NCBI GenBank assembly: GCA_014304965.1
Contig: JACRTZ010000149.1
Span: forward strand, 1 to 5,180
DNA from: Vulcanimicrobiota bacterium
GTDB lineage: Bacteria > Vulcanimicrobiota > Vulcanimicrobiia > Vulcanimicrobiales > Vulcanimicrobiaceae
Reading direction: 5' to 3'
Length of the DNA stretch: 5,180 nucleotides
The notes under the pieces: generated by a model
Told to the model about the DNA's origin: nothing
Database searches by the model: none
Seen by the model: the letters and a program-made list of their open reading frames with translations, nothing else
In this document: positions 5,147 through 5,180 of the stretch, one piece after another
How positions within the stretch are numbered: the stretch's first letter is position 1
How the letters are laid out: each line of letters starts with the position of its first letter
Made by a program: the position numbers and the translations under genes

Positions 5147-5180
5147 TTATTTTTCGCGGTCTTTTTTTGCCGCCGTATCG
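5147..5180 (-). CDS. C-terminal tail of an upstream frame (partial, unidentified)
   Basis: The frame ending in the TAA at 5149-5147 reads DTAAKKDREK before its stop and runs off the window. The stop touches the infB ATG with no spacer, the tight packing seen elsewhere in this operon, so this may be the end of the preceding gene. In related operons that would be ylxR, an L7Ae-like protein gene or nusA, but ten residues cannot tell. The other two frames are also open across these 34 bases, so the assignment is weak. Confidence 0.35.
   Translation of the reverse strand, partial: DTAAKKDREK

Noticed and set aside
5150..5168. Programmed frameshift at the A7 run upstream of infB
   Set aside because: The run is in the right phase for a slippery site, but the frame entered by a -1 shift is not the infB frame and the upstream gene is not visible, so there is no product to support it.

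Overview
The window holds part of a conserved bacterial translation and ribosome-maturation operon, with every gene on the minus strand. Transcription runs from high to low coordinates in the order: [tail of an unidentified upstream frame] - infB - 190-aa membrane protein - 71-aa membrane protein - rbfA - nrnA (DHH/DHHA1 phosphoesterase) - truB - ribF (cut by the window start). This is the downstream half of the widespread rimP-nusA-ylxR-infB-ylxP-rbfA-nrnA-truB-ribF neighbourhood. The DNA is GC-rich, start codons are a mix of ATG and GTG, and the genes are packed with almost no spacers. The gene order and the protein motifs are clearly bacterial. I cannot name the phylum with confidence. A GC-rich lineage outside the well-studied groups, for example an uncultured or poorly sampled phylum such as Eremiobacterota, is possible but is only an impression.

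Region by region: 5147-5180 is an open frame ending in a TAA that directly abuts the infB ATG. 5146-3308 encodes a short-form IF2. 3304-2732 and 2715-2500 encode two hydrophobic proteins of unknown function in the slot between infB and rbfA, where ylxP often sits. Their N-terminal hairpins share a gap-free identity pattern, which suggests they are paralogues. 2503-2129 encodes RbfA, 2142-1162 NrnA, 1142-273 TruB and 276-1 the first 92 residues of RibF.

The recognised genes serve connected tasks. IF2 places initiator tRNA on the ribosome, RbfA matures the 30S subunit, TruB makes tRNA pseudouridine 55, NrnA recycles very short RNA and/or pAp, and RibF makes FMN and FAD. Junctions are tight: two ATGA stop/start overlaps, one 14-nt overlap, one 3-nt gap, one 16-nt gap containing a mini-ORF that relays between the two membrane genes, and one 19-nt gap. 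I saw no internal promoter, intrinsic terminator, RNA gene, CRISPR array or mobile element. The least ordinary parts are the two linked membrane genes and the RNA structure and start-codon arrangement around them. The rest is conserved housekeeping sequence.
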